Assembly (NCBI GenBank): GCA_965153355.1
Contig: OZ231127.1
Location: 13,640,001 to 13,704,000 of the forward strand
Reading direction: 5' to 3'
DNA length: 64,000 nucleotides
DNA from: Flaccisagitta enflata
Lineage: Eukaryota; Chaetognatha; Sagittoidea; Aphragmophora
This document shows positions 11,256-23,254 of this stretch, piece after piece. Within the stretch, counting starts at the first letter, position 1; each line of letters starts with the position of its first letter. Made by a program: the position numbers and the translations under genes. Under the pieces are notes generated by a model, which saw nothing but the letters and a program-made list of their open reading frames with translations, searched no databases and was not told where the DNA came from.

Positions 11256-11565
11256 CAGTCGCGTGCACTCGCCACTATGACCAGTTATGTCCGTTGGTTG
11301 GTCGGTCTGTCACTGTCCACGCGACTTCGGTAGCTGTCTAAAAGAGACTGTCCGTCCGTCGGTCTATCAGTCCGTGAGTCCATGAGTCGTGGTCGGTCCG
11401 TGATGATCGAGTTGAAAAGAGTGAAAACGCGCATTTTTAACGCTGCAGCTGCAGTTGCGTTTTTCTGTGTGTATGTTTGTGTAAGGGGTAAGGGAGGGTT
11501 GGTTGACGATTGTTTGACCCTGCCCACCCGTCTGCAACGATATTGTGACCCCTTTTACTTTGTTC
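11256..11565 (-). mobile_element. Chimeric HLE: two hairpin-end modules
   Basis: A CAGTCGCGTGCACTCGCCAC hairpin end with its array breaks off near 11316. There it joins TCCACGCGACTTCGGTAGC and a second stub, AAAAGAGACTGTCCGTCC, of the GTTGC subfamily. The latter continues through CCCACCCGTCTGCAACGATA and TTGTGACCCC. It looks like recombination between subfamilies. 11566-11875 is unassigned. Confidence 0.6.
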
Positions 11566-11875
11566 ATATGAGGTCTGTCTGTTCATTTCATCAGTCCTTC
11601 CAAACGTCACTTACAACGGCAGAGGCGGGGTTGTAATACGATAAAATAGCATGTGGAAGGCATCTAATCAACTTAACAGGGCTGTACAAATAGGTGCAGT
11701 TACAGATGTTTGAGCACTATGCAGGGGTAGTAATTCCTTAAAGATACCATTGAAAGTATCCGGAAGAACTGACAAAACTAGATACTAGATACAACAATTT
11801 TTCACTCAGACTGTTCACTACCTCACTCTACTGACTTACTACAATTGCTTGCTCTGTAAATAGGCTCTCACACAC

Positions 11876-13666
11876 TAGGGCGGCTACCTGAAGGGTCAAA
11901 TGTGGTAAAATTTCAGAATGCCTCCGCCAACTAAACAAACACTGTTGTATTTAAAAACGAATTGAGGCAAGCAGAGATTGGTATCCGGAAAGAAAACCCG
12001 CACGGCAACACTATAGAGTTTCAATGGCTGTAAAATTGCTTTCATATACAGGGCATTCAATCTCATTTGACACAAAAAGAACCTTTATTGTGCTAAAACT
12101 ATTTGACTTTTCAGTTTGATTTTTTTTTCTCATAAGAGCACTATGAATGACGTTTTTTGTATCAAATTTTCATAGGAGTGGGTCTTGAAATTCAGCAGAA
12201 ATCCATATTTGAAGTTATGCAGTGAATTTAAAAAAAATGATGTTTTTCTCGCAAATTTTGACTTAAAAAACGCAAAAAATTCAATGTGTTTAGAAATTCA
12301 GATGCTTGATTAGAGTCAAGTGATAAATGCTAAGAACCAAATGTTAGAAATAGCCAGGTTTTATCACCGAACAGTGAACTTCAGGCAAATACTATCAAAA
12401 TTTTGACAAAAATCTTACAAAAACTCAATCAAAGATTGTTTTTTTCCAATAAAAGGGAAATTGGTTGATCATGATGAAATTTCAAAGAATTGTTTTTCTC
12501 AGATACAAAAACTATATGAAATTATCTGCCATTCTTGACCAATCTCACATCTGTAGCTCAAAGCGTTTAGAAATGAGAGCAGTTTAAAGATGAATGGTCA
12601 GAACCACAAAGTCAAACAAAACCTCCCATCTCATTATGACATCTTACACTTCTAAATGGGTTATCTTCAGGCCTTGATTTAGAGCGGGCCCGCGGGCCCG
12701 AGGCCCGCAATTTGGCTGTCGGGCCCGCACTTTTTGCTGGCAGTGGGCCCGGTTGGCCCGCTCCCATTTGGCTACCTGTTTTGCACTCAACTTTTTTCTC
12801 TGAAACTATTTTGATGACGTTCTTCAAAGTTACATTTCATGAATTTAAAAAAAAGAAAAAAAGAATGATACTGAATAGTCTCTCCTCTGAGACGTTCAAA
12901 GCATACACCTTGGGTAGCATGTCATACATAGAAAACTTTTTGTAAATCGACTTTTTAAAGAAAACAATTTTTTTGCTGCCATAAGTCGACTTGAGACTTT
13001 CTAATGGGGGTAATCGGCAAATCTTGATACAAGTTCTCCATATTTTTTTGTTGCTTTCATGTTTCCATGGCAACTTGAAGCACCATCTGATTTGAGCAGT
13101 GCACTAAAATTTGTGAAGAATAACTGTTGCAGTGCTTGTTTTTTTTACATCATTTTCACTGTGCTAAATTGAACTTACTGCTATTAGTAGTCTTAAGGCT
13201 TCTCTTTTTTCTTTTACTTTCTTGCCCTCACCCTCCAAGAAGCCCATGATAACCACAATTGTTTTATAGTTGAAATTGTTAGATCTGAATGGGATATGCA
13301 AGGAGAATGATTGGCTTGAGTTTTTTTTACATAATAGCCACTATAAAATACCACTATTTGGGAACAGAGAACAGTATAATATACCGGGCCCGCTGTTTCT
13401 TTGTCGGGCCCGCTAAAATTTGGAGGATTGGGCCCAATTGGCCCGCTCAAAAAAATGACTAGGGAAAGGCCTGGTTATCTTCTAAACTAATTGACCTAGT
13501 ACCATGAAATTTGGACACAAAAAACGTCATATGCAGTACTTTTAGGAGAAAAAAAAATCAAATTAAAAAGTTGATTCATTTTTGACAGCATAGGTTCTTT
13601 TTGTGTCAAATGAGATTGAAGACCCTGTACTTTACCATTGTGTTGCCGTGCGGGTTTCATATCCTA
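11876..13666. mobile_element. Palindromic DNA element split by a hAT insertion
   Basis: The left end TAGGGCGGCTACCTGAAGG matches the end of the hAT MITE at 33541. The inner arm at 11990-12180 (ACCCGCACGGCAACAC, CATTTGACACAAAAAG, GACGTTTTTTGTATC) is complementary to 13490-13666. The right arm stops at GGGTTTC and its outermost part is missing, so the right end is truncated. An independent 806-bp element sits between the arms. Confidence 0.7.
12668..13473. mobile_element. Non-autonomous hAT element, nested
   Basis: Bounded by the perfect 8-bp duplication GTTATCTT (12660-12667, 13474-13481). Ends CAGGCCTTGATTTAGAGCGG and, inverted, CCGCTCAAAAAAATGAC...AAAGGCCTG. Both subterminal regions carry repeated GGGCCCG/CGGGCC blocks, plausible transposase-binding clusters. 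No transposase frame, so it depended on a relative. Confidence 0.9.
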
Positions 13667-13914
13667 TCCTATCCTATCCTATTGAATGAATTTCCCGTTC
13701 TATTTCAAACACCGACTTCTGTTTCTCTGTTACACTGCTCTTGGTGTCACTGCATAATGAGAAGCCCGCTCTGTACTATAGAATTCACGCATTTCCCTTG
13801 AATAAATGCCCAGTGTAAAAACTATGAACAGAATCCAAGAGTAGATCGCCTTTTCCAGGCAAACGAGGTTTTTCGTTTCAAAGCGTCCAAATACCAAAAA
13901 TCAAGGAATCGTGG

Positions 13915-14093
13915 AAGAGTGCTCAGGTCTGAAATCTGCCCTCTCAGGTCTGAAATCTGTCCTTTCCGGTCTTATCCCTGCTCTCACAGATTCAAGGCCT
14001 GAGAGGGCAGATTTCAGGCCTGAGAGGGTAGATTTCAGGTCTGAGAGGGCAAATTTCAGGCCTGAGAGAGCCTGGGGGGGACGAACGGAATGA
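13915..14093. repeat. CAGGCCTGAGAGGGCAGATTT array
   Basis: Two inverted then four direct copies of a 24-bp unit, followed by GCCTGGGGGGGACGAACGG. Same family as 7388-7545. 13667-13914 before it has only a short (TATCC)n run. Confidence 0.8.
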
Positions 14094-14201
14094 CGGACGA
14101 ACGAAAGTCCGCGGACGAACGAAAGTCCGCGGACGAACGAAAGTCCGCGGACGAACGAAAATCCGCGGACGAACGAAAGTCCGCGGACGAACGAAAGTCC
14201 G
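14094..14201. repeat. Six tandem 18-bp hairpin units
   Basis: Six back-to-back copies of CGGACGAACGAAAGTCCG; one copy has a single change (AAAATCCG). Each unit is a potential hairpin with a CGGAC/GTCCG stem. Reading frames over it (Phe-Val-Arg-Gly-Leu-Ser repeats) are artefacts of the multiple-of-three period. Confidence 0.92.
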
Positions 14202-15091
14202 CGGGATGTAAAGAAAAGATTGAAAATATCATAACTCAATAAATAATTGTTGTAGAGACTTCTGGTTGGTGCCATTTGAAAGAAAAAAGTAAGCTCTATC
14301 CTAGGAACAAATCTCAAAAAATAACCGCACTTTCTTATGACATTATTATTGCCCAAAATGATAATAGAAAACCTTCTTTATCCTACGAAAAGTCAAATTA
14401 TGTAATTTTAGTTTCCCAATGGTATGACATGGATAAGTCAAATAAGTCAAGTTTTTTATCTCATGTATCACTTAAGAGTAAGATGGATTCCTGAGCAAAA
14501 TATGCTCAAATTTTTATTCATACCAGTACAGACAGTTTTTTTGCAATTTTGGGACTGATATGGCTGATTTTAGGTCTGTGAAGGGCTGAAGGCAAATTTT
14601 GGCCAAGAGACAGTCGACTTCGGCTTGAGAAAACATTTGGGGCCTGGTAGGGCAGATTTGAAGCATGTTAAGGCTGGTTTGGTGCCTAGTAATGCTAATT
14701 TGAGGTCTTGAAGTGCTGGTTAGGTACCTGAGAGGGCAAGTTGGGAGCCTGAAAAGGGATGCTGATACTTAAAGATATATGTTATGTCTTTTCAGTCACA
14801 CCAGGGCGGTTGACCCAAGTGATTTAATTCATATTAATATCTTTGTCATTCTCTTGAGTCTTGATCTACTGAAGGTTCTAAGTTATAAAAAATCTTGTTA
14901 GATACTGACTTTTAAGCACCAAACCCTGGACCTGGTAGTAGTAAGGGGTATCCAAAATTTTATATCATCAATTTGTATTTTTAATGGGGAATCCCCCCAT
15001 AAACTATTTGATATAGTAGTTGTAAAAAGAAATAAGAACCAGGGTCAATTTTTGTACAAATTAGAATAAGATGTTTAAACAGTTACTATGT

Positions 15092-15288
15092 AACAAGTCC
15101 GGATACAAGGCTACCCCAGTTGCGTGCGGGTGGGCAGAGGCTGTATTTGACGTCACTCAATCATTTGGGCAGGAGCGGTGAGGCCAAAGACTGCAAAAAC
15201 CAAAAAGAAAGTGTGACGGACGGATGGACAGATGGACCGATGGACGGACTGACAAAGCGGGTTGTAGAGTCGAATAGCACGCGACTAA
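15092..15288 (+). mobile_element. HLE copy, GTCGCGTGC subfamily
   Basis: AACAAGTCCGGATACAAGGC start, half-site GTTGCGTGCGGGTGGGC, GTGAGGCCAAAGACTGC box, GGAC/GGAT array, then GGTTGTAGAGTCGAATAGCACGCGACTAAA. The hairpin's left stem is mutated (GTCGAA). Confidence 0.75.
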
Positions 15289-15512
15289 AGATTATTGTTT
15301 GCATCTCAGTCTTCTTTTCTGCAGTTCAAAACAAAAGTTGCAATTTTTTTAATTTCATGCTCATAAAGACAGGATGTTTAGAGAAAGTTGGCTAGGGAGA
15401 AAATCTTAAACAAAAACAGCTTCAGACAGTATTCTGTCTCATATACCTCAATTATAAATGAATTTATTTCAACATTCATGTGGCTGTCATGTTTGGTTTT
15501 TCCCCGATTTTT

Positions 15513-15728
15513 CAGTCGCGTGCTACGCAACTCTACACCCCGCTTTACCAGTCCGTCCGTCGGTCAGTCCATCCGTCGGTCAATCCATCCGTCTGTCCAT
15601 CACACTTTACTTTTTCGGCGTAAATGGGGGTTTTGGCCTTATTGCTCCTGCCCAATTGTTCCACTGACCTTAATTATGGCCCCTGCCTACCCGCACGCAA
15701 CTAGGGTAGCCGTGTATCTGGCCTTGTT
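15513..15728 (-). mobile_element. HLE copy, GTCGCGTGC subfamily
   Basis: CAGTCGCGTGCTACGCAACTC hairpin, CCGCTTTACCAG stub, CGTC/CATC array, TTGGCCTTATTGCTCCTGCC, CCCGCACGCAACTAGG and GGCCTTGTT end. Inverted relative to its neighbour at 15092. Confidence 0.75.
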
Positions 15729-15826
15729 CCTATCAATAGCCCCCCCTGCCCCCAAGGAGCATGTTTTTATAGCTTTAAAAAGAAAAAAGCAATTTTATTG
15801 ACATAAAGCTGATGCTCAACAGGGGG

Positions 15827-15905
15827 ACAAGGCCAGATACACGGCAAAACAGTTTGGGCAAGGGCCAAAGTGCAAAAATCGCTCGCAATTGAAAAATATA
15901 ATAGT
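15827..15905 (+). mobile_element. HLE fragment, AACAAG end only
   Basis: ACAAGGCCAGATACACGGC, then CAGTTTGGGCAAGGGCC and CGCTCGCAATTGAAAAAT, after which the sequence passes into another repeat. The hairpin end is lost. Confidence 0.6.
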
Positions 15906-17273
15906 CCCCACTCTCAGGCTTCAACCAGTTGCCTTAGGGCAATATGTGTTCCCTGCTTCAAATTAACACCTCAGGCCTAAAATTAGCAAAAATCAGTTTT
16001 CCCACACTTAGAGTAAGCTATTCTGGGCCTCAAACCAGCTCTGTCAGGCTTCAAATCAGCCATTGAAAGCCAAAATTAAGAATATGGGGCCCAAAAGCAA
16101 CTGAATCTGAAGCCTAAATTTAGCTTTTCATGTCTCAACCAACCTTCTCAGTCCAAAAAATCAGTCAAGAAATGTCTCTTTAAATCCTTGTCCCCCCTTC
16201 CTGTTGTTTTATGGATCTTAATGCCCTCAAATCAGCGCTAGCCATTATGAAGCCCTAAATAAGCTCTTTCTTTAGTTGAAATAACTCTCTCTGACCCAAT
16301 ATCAGCAATTTCAAGCCTCAAACCAGCCTTTAAGGTTTCTAATAAACCCTTCCCTACCAAGAATTATTCCCATTAAGCTTCAAATTAGAGGCTTCAAATT
16401 GATTCCCAAAGTACAATGATACTGTACTGGACCACTGGTAACAAGTGTATTTGGCTTCAAATCGAAGATGGGATTTTTCATGCTTTTAGGGTTTCACAAT
16501 ATTTTGCTCATACATAAATCTTGCTCTAGAGTGATAACATGCCTAATAGTCCCCTAACTGGAGTATGTTGATTTGTCTTTTAATTGGGAAAAAATTCAAA
16601 TTATGTACATAGTTTGACTCTGTGGGGTAAAAAAAAGTTTTCTATCATCAATTTTTAGTAATTTGAGATAGTGTTGCCATTTTTGAGCTGGAGTACACAA
16701 CTTTGAAAATTTGTAGCTAGGAAAGCTTATTTTTATCTTTCAAATGGCACCAACCAAAGGTCTCTATGATGATTTTTCAGTGAGTTATGATTTCTTTAAT
16801 CTTTTTTCACGACGCAATTTTTGCCATTTTTTCGGCATTCGCGATATATCAAAAATAGGCTCTTGCTTGCAACTTCCGCCAAAATTCAAAGTTATTTCAT
16901 TGTTTTAGTAGCCTATAAGGGTCGGTCTTATCATAGAATATCTCCCTTTTAATGAACGACTTAAGTGATATTTCTCATTACACCCTACGGCTTCTAACTT
17001 TGAAGTCATCAAAACTATGTCGGGAAGAGGGGGGGGGTATTTCGAGCCTTCCGGGCATCCTTTTGGTCCTGCGCAATTTGTCAAAAGTATCGTGATTCAT
17101 TGTCTGTTAATTGACCAATCAAAACCGTTATCCTTTATCTTTGAAATACAAAAAATAGAAACGAATAATTTTGCAAAGACTACATGTACATGACCCTCAT
17201 TTTCAACAAAACTGGGTGAAGATGCTTAAATTATATTCATTTTTGATAATCTTTACTAATAAAACAAGGCCGG

Positions 17274-17410
17274 ATACACGGCAAAACAGTCGCGGATGTT
17301 AGGGCATGGGAGGTAATGCAAAAACCGCTCGCTATTCAGGAGTGTGACGGGCGGACCTACCGACCTACTGACCGACGCGGCAAGGTGTAGAGTCGGTTGT
17401 CCGAGACTAA
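17274..17410 (+). mobile_element. HLE copy, GTCGCGGA subfamily
   Basis: ACAAGGCCGGATACACGGC, half-site CAGTCGCGGATG, CGCTCGCTATTCAGGAGTG box, short CCTACCGAC array, end GTAGAGTCGGTTGTCCGAGACTAAA with a partly decayed stem. At about 137 bp it is among the shortest copies. 16836-17273 before it is otherwise unassigned. Confidence 0.75.
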
Positions 17411-17509
17411 AGATGGAGGACGTTTGAAATTTGAAAAAATAAGATGGGTTATTGTCTTGGAATTAATGTCTTTATACTCCCTAATGAAGATTATCTGATC
17501 AAACCACCA

Positions 17510-18070
17510 ACCCCCCCCCCCTCCCCCGTTGGAGATTATCATGACATTGCACCGTCCCCCCGGTCCATGACATTTCGTTCCAACGCCCCCCCCCCTCCAC
17601 CGCCGGGGACTTCCATGCATTGCAAATTGGCACTGCTCCTCCCTTCGGGGATATTCATAGCCTTGCTTTCGCCCCCTCCTGTCGAGGATATCCATGGCAT
17701 TCAATGCACCCCTCCCCCCCCCGTTGGAGATTTCCATGGCATTGCACCCCCCCCCCCCCGTCGGGGATTTCCATACATAGTAATGCTCCCCCCATGTCAT
17801 TGCTTCCCCCCTCCGTTGGAAATTCCATGGCATTGCACTCCCTCCGCCCCCGCCCCCCATGATTTCCATGGCATTGCAATCCCCCGCCCCCCATGATTTT
17901 CATGGCATTGCATCCCCCTCCATGATTTCCATGGCATTGCGCCCCTTCAAGTATTTACATGGCATTGCATTCCCGCTCCCCCGTCCGGGACTTCCATTTC
18001 ATTGCTTACCCCCCCCCCTCTGTACTGTAGAGGAGTCCATGCCATTGCCCCCCCCCCCGGTTGGGGATGG
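17510..18070. repeat. C-rich minisatellite with CCATGGCATTGC units
   Basis: Repeated GGGGATTTCCATGGCATTGC separated by C-tracts; same family as 4685-5070. Open frames on both strands are repeat-derived. Confidence 0.88.
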
Positions 18071-18077
18071 CATTGCT

Positions 18078-18180
18078 CCCGTTGCCAAACTCGTTCGCAG
18101 TTCGTTTGCTTTTTCGTAAACAATTTTTCTTTCCGCACCCCAAATCTAGTATTTGTCTTTCCTATAATAACATGTATTCC
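18078..18180. repeat. Conserved flank of the CATTGC minisatellite, copy 2
   Basis: Nearly the same 100 bp as 5064-5186: CAAACTCGTTCGCAGTTCG, GTAAACAATTTTTCTTTCCG and TTTGTCTTTCCTAT are all present in the same order. Confidence 0.75.
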
Positions 18181-18279
18181 TTTTTTTCAGCCACTTGCAA
18201 ACCATATTCCAGGTTTTTGGTTTGTTGATCTGTCAGTTTGTTTATCAAATTGTTGAAAAGAATGTTGGTAACGGTCTAA

Positions 18280-18545
18280 GCGCTTGTTTCTAGTCAGAGA
18301 TGACCATGTTTGGAAAGGGCCACTCGGTCGCTCACCACGATCGTTCGCTCGCACCGCTCACTCGCTCCGCAGAGCTCCAGTTGGCTATGCTTACTTCCCT
18401 CGCTCACTCCATTCACGGGCTCGCTCACTCACTTCGCTCACTCCCTCATAGGACATTTAAAATTCATGAATATGTGTTCACGCTTAATCGCGACCAACGG
18501 GAACAAACGCGTTTTTCATTTTCACTGGAAACACGTCCTAAGATG
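18280..18545. mobile_element. TTTCTAGTCA-ended repeat, copy 1
   Basis: GCGCTTGTTTCTAGTCAGAGA, then a GCTCACTC-rich middle, a CATAGGACATTTAAA region and a right part with ACGGGAACAAACGCG. Aligns to 50073-50310 throughout. Probably a small DNA element; class unknown. 18546-18985 after it is unassigned. Confidence 0.6.
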
Positions 18546-18988
18546 GGCTTCATCACTTAACAAAGCAAACGGATTCATTGTGTTATTGTCATGTTGGTAT
18601 CAGAACAAAAAGTTGCTTATTCTTTAACTATCACTAAGTTCTTCATCAGTGGTGATAACTTCATGATTTTTAATAAGGCAAACCTAAAATTCCAGATGCT
18701 AGTGTTGAAATAAACGCGCTGTGCGTTGAGTTACTGAATTGAAGTGGAAATTGCGGTAATTATCTTTTTTCAGCCGAAAACTTTTCCACAGTCGTTGGCT
18801 GGTTGTCGAGATAATGATGATTTAACTGAAAAAAAATTCATACTCCAAATAAAGTGTGAGGGGGCATTGGGAGTTTCAGGCTTCTTTTTTTTCCCTTTTT
18901 TTTTGCATATCATTATGTAAACAGGAGAAGGAATATTCAATTTTCTTATGCGGCTACTGAGGCAAATATATTCCCAAATCATGGCTTT

Positions 18989-18989
<1 letters not shown>

Positions 18990-19083
<94 letters not shown>
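18990..19083. repeat. (AG)n microsatellite
   Basis: About 94 bp of uninterrupted AG. The minus-strand Leu-Ser open frame is repeat read-through. 19084-19362 unassigned. Confidence 0.97.
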
Positions 19084-19086
<3 letters not shown>

Positions 19087-19362
19087 TGCTTGATATAGTA
19101 TAAGCCATACCGACATAAAGTAACGGAAGAAAAAAACTTTTTCCCCACCATTTCCGGATAATCGACTTAATTCTTTCTTCTTTTCTTCCCCGGCCCTCAA
19201 CAGTCAGAACAATAAAAAGAAACGTAAAAAAAAATGGAATGGTTGGCGCCGTGGTTTGAGCCATGGAAGTATAAAGTAAGTTAAGTAAATGAAAGATTAC
19301 CATTTTCTACTTTCTATATGAAAACGTGATTTACATCGCCTCCGTCGTATCGTTTAAATATA

Positions 19363-19860
19363 CAGTAGATCTCGTCTAGACTTGAGATAACGGGGGCAAG
19401 CATTGTAAGAAAATTAATGAAGCCAGGGATGATATTCAAACATAGATGCTTTATTGCCTATGATGCTGGTTGATGCGGCATGTATCACATTTCCTTAGAG
19501 GGAACATAAAATAAATTCTTCCACAGTATGTTCTGTAAGAATGTTGCTCGTTTAACCTGTTGCTAGGGGTTGTCACACATGGATACGCTCCCTAGCAATG
19601 GCCAAACGAGCGACATTCTTACGGAATATACTGTGGGAAAGTTGTAGCAAATTTTATTCTAAGTAATGTTCCCTAAAAAAATCTCTCAAAATATTGATAC
19701 TTTCGCGAGAATACATGAAAATGTGTTTCCATGGCAACTAGCTATCATGGGGAATTAAGCATCCTTTGATTAGTCTATAACTCAAATATCGCTCCCCTGC
19801 CTTCATTCGTCTTTCCACAATGCTTGCCCCCGTTATCTCAAGTCTAGACGAGATCTACTG
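19363..19860. mobile_element. pogo-like MITE, copy 1
   Basis: 498-bp foldback flanked by TA on both sides. Ends CAGTAGATCTCGTCTAGACT and its complement; the inverted repeat continues through GAGATAACGGGGGCAAGCA. A second hairpin lies in the centre (TCTGTAAGAATGTTGCTCG against CGAGCGACATTCTTACGG). The CAGTAGA start with TA duplication fits pogo/Tigger-type Tc1/mariner relatives. Homologous over its whole length to 51642-52204. No transposase. Confidence 0.88.
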
Positions 19861-19986
19861 TACCAGTAAAACTAAAAGCAATGCTGTAATCGTTGTAGTA
19901 ACTGGCTCTTCCTGGGTCAATGACAAAGTTGGGATCACTGAATGTTTTATTTTTTTATCGTACCACCCTTTTTCCACAAAGATATA

Positions 19987-20397
19987 CTATATGAATTAAA
20001 AAAAAAGACGCACTTTTGAATGGTTGATTGCGCTATTGAAAATAAAAAAAAACTAATTAAATCTTAGACCATTTTGAAGCCCTTGAAAAACTCTTTCATT
20101 TGGCGCTAATCTGGTATCTCTATCTTTTTTCGTTTGGAAATGGCATTAGTTTGAGTAAAAATGTTGCCAAATTTGTCTTTGCAGTCCCTTTGAAAAAGAT
20201 GCAATTCAGCAAAATGGTGTCTCACTTTAAAGAGCTCTAGCTCCTAAACCGTTAAAGATACAGATCTGGGATTGGTCTAGAATGAAAGATAATTTGAAAA
20301 TCTTCAAAATCACTCTCTTTGTAAAATCTTTTTGACACTTTTTAAGTCAGTTTTATCAGCAAATAAAAAGGTGCGTCTTTTTTTTTAATTCGCATAG
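19987..20397. mobile_element. Tc1/mariner-type MITE
   Basis: 411 bp between TA dinucleotides. Inverted ends CTATATGAATTAAAAAAAAA then GACGCACTTTT, with complement AAGGTGCGTC, a T-run and AATTCGCATAG. Non-coding interior. 20398-21034 after it has only a short C-run near 20440 and is otherwise unassigned. Confidence 0.8.
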
Positions 20398-21034
20398 TAC
20401 TCTCACCCACGGCCCCGCCCCTAACCCTCTCCCCTCCCCCCCCCCCCCTTTCATACGCATTTCCGATAGACTTAGTAAAAGAAAACAAAAGTATCCGAGT
20501 TTTTGCTGGGTTAATTCCAGAGGGAGAAGCCAATAAATCCGAGCGCCGATTTTTCGGGGACCGGTTAGCTCGTCATAGCGCCGCTTAGACCATCATAACG
20601 TCCCAACGTTAATGGGATATGAAAACTTTGCCTCCGGTGTCGCTGCGCAGTAAACCGAGTCCGAGGATTTCTGGAAAATATGTTTCGGGATGGCGTTGTT
20701 GGGGTCCCATCACGGCGGATTGTTGGGGTCATACATTCATCATTTTATTCAAGGCGGTTGAAAAGTTTTTTTCTTAGAAGCACATGGCCATGAAACCATA
20801 GTAGCTTCCTCGCATCCATAATCGATTTCTCAATTATGAATAATCTCAGACAAGCAGAGGCTGATTTCTGATCATGAATCCCACAAGACATGGTGAGGAC
20901 CTAAATGTCATTTGTTTCTAGCTGTTGCTTTTAAAGGCTTTATTGTTCCTTGAACGTAATCTTGATATTAATATCCTTGAACATAATTTCAATATAGAGT
21001 TTCTTTGGACAAAGAGAACAATCTCATATACTTC

Positions 21035-21655
21035 ACACTGTGCTTTTAAAAAAATTCTCAGTGGAAATTCATATAACTGTGGGTTTTCCTGCATTTTTGA
21101 GCAGTATTGGGATGTAAGAGCATGTAACTAGCAAAAATAAAATCATTCCCTGAGCGCTTTTTGAGTAATCATCAAAATAGAAAAAAATTATACCTATTTG
21201 TAATACAGAATCTAATGAGTTCTATTCGCTCATTTTTTGATTCCATATTGCTATTCTATACAAAATTTCCTTTCATTTGATAGGTCACACTATATGGTTT
21301 TATACAAAAATTATGTTTTCATATTTTTAGCCACCGTTACTCTTTTGTAACGGTGACTCAAAAAATGAAAATTTTAATTCTTTGCAAAAGTATAGAGTGC
21401 GACCTATCAAATGAAAGGGAATTTTGCATAGATTAACAATATAGAATCAGAAATCTAGTCAAAACATCCCAGAAGAATCTGCATTGAAATTAGGTCTATT
21501 TTTTTCTGATTTTGAAGGTTACTCAAAAAGCGCTCAGGGAATGATTTTGTTTTTGCTAGTTACATGCTCTTACAGCCCAATAATGACCAAAAATGCAGTA
21601 AAACCCACAGTTATATGACTTTTCACTCAGAATTGTTTTAAAAGCACAGTGTTCA
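21035..21655. mobile_element. Long near-perfect palindrome
   Basis: Arms of about 300 bp meet at GCCACCGTTACTCTTTTGTAACGGTGAC near 21335. Outer arm pairs include GTGCTTTTAAAAAAATTCTC with GAATTGTTTTAAAAGCAC, and CATGTAACTAGCAAAAA with its complement. Non-coding foldback element; target duplication not identified. Confidence 0.8.
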
Positions 21656-21760
21656 TCATTGTGTTGCTGTGCGAGTTTCTTCATCATTTACGGACCTCTG
21701 CTAGTCTGAATTCCCACCCACATGCCACTAAATGTGTGACGTTGATTGGCGGACATACTA
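21656..21760. repeat. Fragment of the TAGGGCGG palindrome family
   Basis: GTGTTGCTGTGCGAGTTTC and GACCTCTGCTAGTCTGAATT match, in reverse, the inner arm of the hAT MITE at 33541. A solo arm fragment. 21761-22620 holds nothing else I recognise. Confidence 0.5.
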
Positions 21761-22620
21761 TCAATTTTGACCCAAATAAACCCTTCAAAGAACCAGCCTT
21801 ACCTTTTCTTTTCTCATGTTTTGCTTCGTGCAATTTTTCTCCATGTCTCATGGTGATATCCATCATCTTTGCAGGAACATTCTTTGACTTGCTTCAAATT
21901 CACCCAACAGAACTTAGTGTCGGCTGGTTGCCATCAAATGCGCGCCGACTGGTTCAGCCAGTTTGCATGTTCAACTCTCAATGAATTATCAGTTCCAATT
22001 TTTCAGTTAAGTTTAACTTATAATATAGCTGAATTGGAAGACCCATCCAATGCCAGAAGTCAGCGATATCTGTATAAAAATACCAATCCCTAGGTTACTG
22101 ATAATTATTTCTTTCACCAAAAAGTTAGGGGTTATAGCCTAAGATTGGATTTGTTTGTATATATGAGTGGAAGCATATATTGTACAGAAATAAAGTACCT
22201 TTTGCTTTTTAAGTTGACAAGTATTTTATAACTATATTTTAACTTTTTGTTTCACATGTCATAAACAAATGTTGGATCCTTCCACTTTGAGTGTCGCAAA
22301 TACTCAAATGTGGCGTCTAGTGTGCCACTTTGGCCCGAGCAAAGGGATTTCCCATGCAAGTCGGAATGAACCCATGGAACTTTTGGAAAGGGGAGATCAA
22401 GCAAAAGAGTAGTTTTGATAATAGCTTCCTCGCATCCATAACGCGTCCGCATACATTTCATTACATTTATCATCTGGAGTTGGTATTTTCATATTCACCA
22501 ATTCAACTTCATGCTTAGGATCGTCTAATACCGTCGCTGAATTAACCGCATCACATATTCAAGTATGCAATCCCCAATTCCTTATGCCCAGTAAGCATCA
22601 TCGTCCTCTCATCTTATCCT

Positions 22621-22917
22621 AACAATGCCAACACGGTGCACAGGACTCACTTGTGCGTGAGGACGGATCAGTGTATAAAGTTGAGCGGCCTTTGATTTCT
22701 TTTCCCCCCCTCCCTGGTCTTTGATTTCCTTCCTGTCGAATCAAAAAATGGTTTGATTTTCTACCCTATAGAGTATTGATATAGTATAAGTATGGTCAGA
22801 ATGGTGTAACATCGTGTTGTAGCAGTCAAGTACTATCTTTTGGAACTGTCACGGGGGAGGGAATACTCAACTTTATACGCACCTGCTATAATCATGGAGG
22901 TGTGTTGGCGCACCTAA
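22621..22917 (+). mobile_element. HLE-like copy, GGTGCG subfamily
   Basis: AACAATGCCAACACGGTGCAC start; end GGAGGTGTGTTGGCGCACCTAAAAA, a hairpin with a GGTG(T/C)G/CGCACC stem. The half-site CGGTGCAC again corresponds to the stem. There is no tetranucleotide array. 22918-23246 unassigned. Confidence 0.6.
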
Positions 22918-23254
22918 AAATTGAGCGAGAAACGATGAGCAAGGAGAGAAGTAGGGGAAGGTTTGCAGATGTACGCAGGTGTATAATTCGCTGTTTGTTC
23001 ATTTATGAGTAAAAGTGATCACTGCAGATTTACGTACGTTTAATGATCAAAATGAAGAAAAAAACAGTGACCATAATGCTTCTTGATTTGAATCGAAACC
23101 TCTTCATGTGTCCATGTGTCCGAAACCTATCCATGTGGGTAATGTTTTTAAAACTTTGCTAAGCCCCAGCGATACATGCATTTATAAAGAAATGTACACT
23201 TAACAAAAATGTTCACCGTCGTTTCTTTTCATAGTTATCTCACGCCTAGTGATG

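Larger units (their letters stand above)
14205..16835. mobile_element. Large decayed inverted-repeat region
   Basis: 14209-14330 (ATCATAACTCA, GGTTGGTGCCATTTGAAAG) is complementary to 16700-16830 (CTTTCAAATGGCACCAACC, GAGTTATGAT). Within the arms, degenerate 25-30-bp relatives of the AGGGCAGATTT unit run in one sense at 14560-14770 and in the other at 15905-16440. Several HLEs have inserted in the middle. It may be one old foldback element or two; target duplication was not found. Confidence 0.5.
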
